Source of the DNA: Promethearchaeota archaeon
GTDB lineage: Archaea; Asgardarchaeota; Lokiarchaeia; Sigynarchaeales; SOKP01
DNA length: 44,479 bases
Assembly (NCBI GenBank): GCA_030605085.1
Contig: JAUWBH010000027.1
Coordinates: 1 to 44,479 of the forward strand
Reading direction: 5' to 3'
A model generated the notes under the pieces. The model saw only the letters and a program-made list of their open reading frames with translations, was not told the DNA's origin and searched no databases. This document shows, piece by piece, positions 44,100 through 44,479 of the stretch (positions are counted from its first letter, which is position 1; each line of letters begins with the position of its first letter). The translations under genes were made by a program, and so were the position numbers.

Positions 44100-44479
44100 A
44101 ATATCGTATTTTTTTCGTTATATTTAAATAAAAATTGAAATAGAATTTTCTAATTTTCATAACAAAGACTTGTTTGAGGACAACTTACACTCAATTCGAG
44201 ATTAAACATACTATTGTAAAAATCCCGAAAAGGATGCTGACTATGTAGAAGAGTGCAACAAACATTCCACGCTTCTAATTAAATTGTAAAACATCTATTA
44301 GCAATCTTCAGAGATGAAGATTGATCTTAATGATAATAGAAAGGTAAATTCAGAGTCTGATTTCGATGAAAATACCATGGAAAAAGGAATTATAAACTCA
44401 ATAAAAAATCTAAATAAAGGAAATTAACATAATTTTTTTTCATAGAATCATCTAAGATCCTTTACTTCATAAATTCATA
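44100..44479. other. promoter region of the HNH operon and possible decayed small genes
   Basis: This 380-base end holds no clear gene. A frame near 44200-44300 reads YYCKNPEKDADYVEECNKHS before a TAA but has no start. A 37-codon ATG frame at 44314-44427 (MKIDLNDNRKV) is acidic at first and Lys-rich later. Both could be remnants or tiny genes; neither is supported strongly. The AT-rich 44100-44160 segment is the likely promoter for the minus-strand operon. Confidence 0.35.

Noticed and set aside
40230..44479. Terminal inverted repeats or target-site duplication around the HNH operon
   Set aside because: None could be found by eye at either edge; only AT-rich spacers are present.
1..44479. 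tRNA, rRNA or CRISPR loci
   Set aside because: No T-loop-like segments in spacers, no rRNA sequence and no regularly spaced repeats were seen.

Overview
The window is very AT-rich and most likely comes from an Asgard archaeon, probably Lokiarchaeia-like. The lineage call is inference. It rests on a Rab/Ras-type small GTPase with TTG start, an archaeal proteasome alpha subunit, an archaeal PolB2-type polymerase with its small conserved partner, a sirtuin, a 4-hydroxybutyryl-CoA dehydratase, poly-T gene ends and many small Zn-ribbon proteins. I saw no rRNA, tRNA or CRISPR array.

Layout: (1) 0.2-5 kb: a five-TM protein, a C-terminal relic of a GPH-type transporter, a membrane wHTH/Zn-ribbon protein, and a divergent response regulator / histidine kinase pair. 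(2) 5.2-13.3 kb: one 2,711-residue, almost wholly membrane-embedded protein built of roughly 60-75-residue two-helix units, many marked by an Asn at the start of a helix. (3) 13.4-16.6 kb: the PolB2-type polymerase operon, a truncated GNAT gene beginning at a perfect hairpin, and a 44-aa protein sharing a motif with the response regulator N-terminus. (4) 16.8-23.3 kb: DUF3795 and radical SAM/SPASM pair, L-rhamnose isomerase with a damaged or non-canonical start, an Fe-S reductase, two DUF2284 paralogues, a VapBC pair and a small Zn-ribbon protein. (5) 23.6-30.3 kb: a redox/CoA block with an SDR, a LUD/Fe-S protein coupled to a CCG-domain protein, 4-hydroxybutyryl-CoA dehydratase, a divergent wHTH/ferredoxin protein, and a RadA-like ATPase with a degenerate P-loop. 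(6) 30.5-36 kb: tandem acyl-CoA synthetases, the first interrupted by one in-frame TAG, bracketed by two paralogous Cys/His membrane proteins. (7) 36-40.2 kb: sirtuin, small GTPase, psmA, small regulators, and palindromic operators beside an RHH gene. (8) 40.3-44.1 kb: a tightly packed three-gene minus-strand operon encoding a helical protein, a Zn-finger/cyclin-like protein and a tandem-HNH protein split at an A8 run.

The two most unusual items are the giant repeat membrane protein and the HNH/cyclin-like operon. The acyl-CoA synthetases, 4-hydroxybutyryl-CoA dehydratase, SDR and Fe-S proteins would fit fermentative or syntrophic acyl-CoA metabolism through crotonyl-CoA, but that pathway link is inferred from proximity.
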